Origin: an uncultured beta proteobacterium
GTDB lineage: Bacteria > Pseudomonadota > Gammaproteobacteria > Burkholderiales > Rhodocyclaceae
Length of the DNA stretch: 6,319 nucleotides
Direction of reading: 5' to 3'
Assembly: GCA_903933395.1 (NCBI GenBank)
Contig: CAIZKA010000528.1
Coordinates: 1-6,319 of the forward strand
Below are positions 5,595 through 6,319 of this stretch, in pieces. The position numbers and the translations under genes are program-made. The notes beneath the pieces were generated by a model. The model was not told the DNA's origin, did not search any database, and saw only the letters and a program-made list of their open reading frames with translations. Numbering within the stretch: position 1 is the first letter of the stretch; every line of letters begins with the position of its first letter.

Positions 5595-6319
5595 ACCTCT
5601 GGCTGCGCATCTTCCTGCCCTTCGCCGCAGGCTATTATTTTTCCTACTTCCTGCGCAACGTCAATGCCGTCATCGCGCCGGAACTGACGCGCGAACTGGG
5701 CGTCTCGGCGGCCGACCTGGGCCTTCTGACCAGCGCCTACCTGCTGGCCTTCGGCGCCGTGCAGCTGCCGCTGGGCCTCGCCCTCGACCGCTACGGCGCG
5801 CGCCGGGTCGAGGCCACGCTGCTGCTGGTCGCCGCCGCCGGCTGCGCGCTGTTCGCCGTCGGCAACTCGCTGACCGAGCTGGCAGTCGCGCGGGCCCTGA
5901 TCGGGCTGGGCGTGTCGTCCTGCCTGATGGCTTCCTTCAAGGCCTTCGGCCAGTGGTTCGGCACCGCACGCCAGGCCTCGCTCAATGCCGCCATCATGGC
6001 CGCCGGTGGCCTCGGCGCGCTGACAGCATCGACGCCCTTGTCCTGGGCGATTCCGCAATTCGGCTGGCGCGCCGTCTTCGTCGTGCTGGGGATGGCCGGC
6101 CTGGCAGTGGCTGTCGCAATCTTCAGCACCCCGGACAAACCGGCCAGCGCCGCACCGGAGTCGCTCTCCAGCCAGATTGCGGGCCTCAAGGAAGTCCTCA
6201 CCAGCCGCGCCTTCTGGCGTTACGCGCCGCAATCGACGCTGATCATCGGCGGCTTTCTCGCCTTGCAGGGGCTGTGGGCCGTACCCTGGCTGATGAACTT
6301 CGCCGGCCTTTCGCGCGAA
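5591..6319 (+). CDS. MFS transporter, 3' end beyond window
   Basis: The visible 243 residues are open to the window edge and make up the N-terminal half of a major facilitator superfamily transporter. Helices are apparent at about 4-26, 44-64, 76-92, 98-118, 132-152 and 160-178. A hydrophilic central loop follows (180-209), then the start of helix 7 (about 212-236). The MFS motif A between helices 2 and 3 is present as GLALDRYGARR (62-72), and helix 4 has the usual RALIGLGVS (101-109). It sits in the inner membrane and should use the proton gradient or an antiport mechanism. The substrate cannot be told from this half. A sugar is suggested by mak two genes upstream, but many MFS families carry these motifs, and drug, organic acid or nitrate-type substrates remain open. 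The start is TTG, coupled to yiiM. The gene is cut by the window, not broken. Confidence 0.88.
   Translation, partial: MNLWLRIFLPFAAGYYFSYFLRNVNAVIAPELTRELGVSAADLGLLTSAYLLAFGAVQLPLGLALDRYGARRVEATLLLVAAAGCALFAVGNSLTELAVARALIGLGVSSCLMASFKAFGQWFGTARQASLNAAIMAAGGLGALTASTPLSWAIPQFGWRAVFVVLGMAGLAVAVAIFSTPDKPASAAPESLSSQIAGLKEVLTSRAFWRYAPQSTLIIGGFLALQGLWAVPWLMNFAGLSRE

Noticed and set aside
5126..6232. 368-codon minus-strand frame opposite yiiM and the MFS gene
   Set aside because: It spans two well-recognised plus-strand genes and has no domain of its own. It is a compositional shadow.

Overview
The window is GC-rich bacterial DNA from a Gram-negative organism. Marker products (an AsmA-family envelope protein, an E. 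coli Mak-like ROK fructokinase, a YiiM-type MOSC protein, a DUF1289 protein and a periplasmic FecR-domain protein) point to a proteobacterium. Codon choice and the look of the proteins suggest a betaproteobacterium, perhaps near Rhodocyclales/Nitrosomonadales. That placement is inferred from general resemblance, not from a search.

Layout: positions 1-427 hold no gene I can support. The stretch is less GC-rich than the rest and carries several inverted repeats, the best being a 12-bp-arm hairpin at 147-190. Two genes follow on the minus strand: a FecR-domain secreted protein with a long, highly charged tail (428-1429), and upstream of it a small four-cysteine DUF1289 protein (1491-1745). They are 61 bp apart and may share a transcript. 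A 153-bp divergent intergenic region (1746-1898) separates them from a plus-strand cluster: AsmA-family protein (1899-4019), fructokinase mak (4036-4926), MOSC protein yiiM (4917-5594) and an MFS transporter (from 5591, cut by the window end).

The plus-strand cluster is tightly packed: a 16-bp gap, then a 10-nt overlap, then a 4-nt TTGA overlap, so it reads as one operon with translational coupling. The MFS gene starts with TTG behind a strong GGAGG and is easily missed by ATG-only gene finding. The functions do not form an obvious single pathway. They cover envelope lipid homeostasis, sugar phosphorylation, a putative molybdenum-cofactor-dependent detoxification protein and a transporter of unknown substrate. 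A kinase-transporter link (uptake and phosphorylation of a sugar) is possible but unproven.

I found no mobile element, CRISPR array, tRNA or rRNA, and no convincing new biological system. The points most worth a second look are the stand-alone FecR protein with its basic tail, the coupled mak-yiiM-MFS arrangement, and the structured intergenic region at the left edge.
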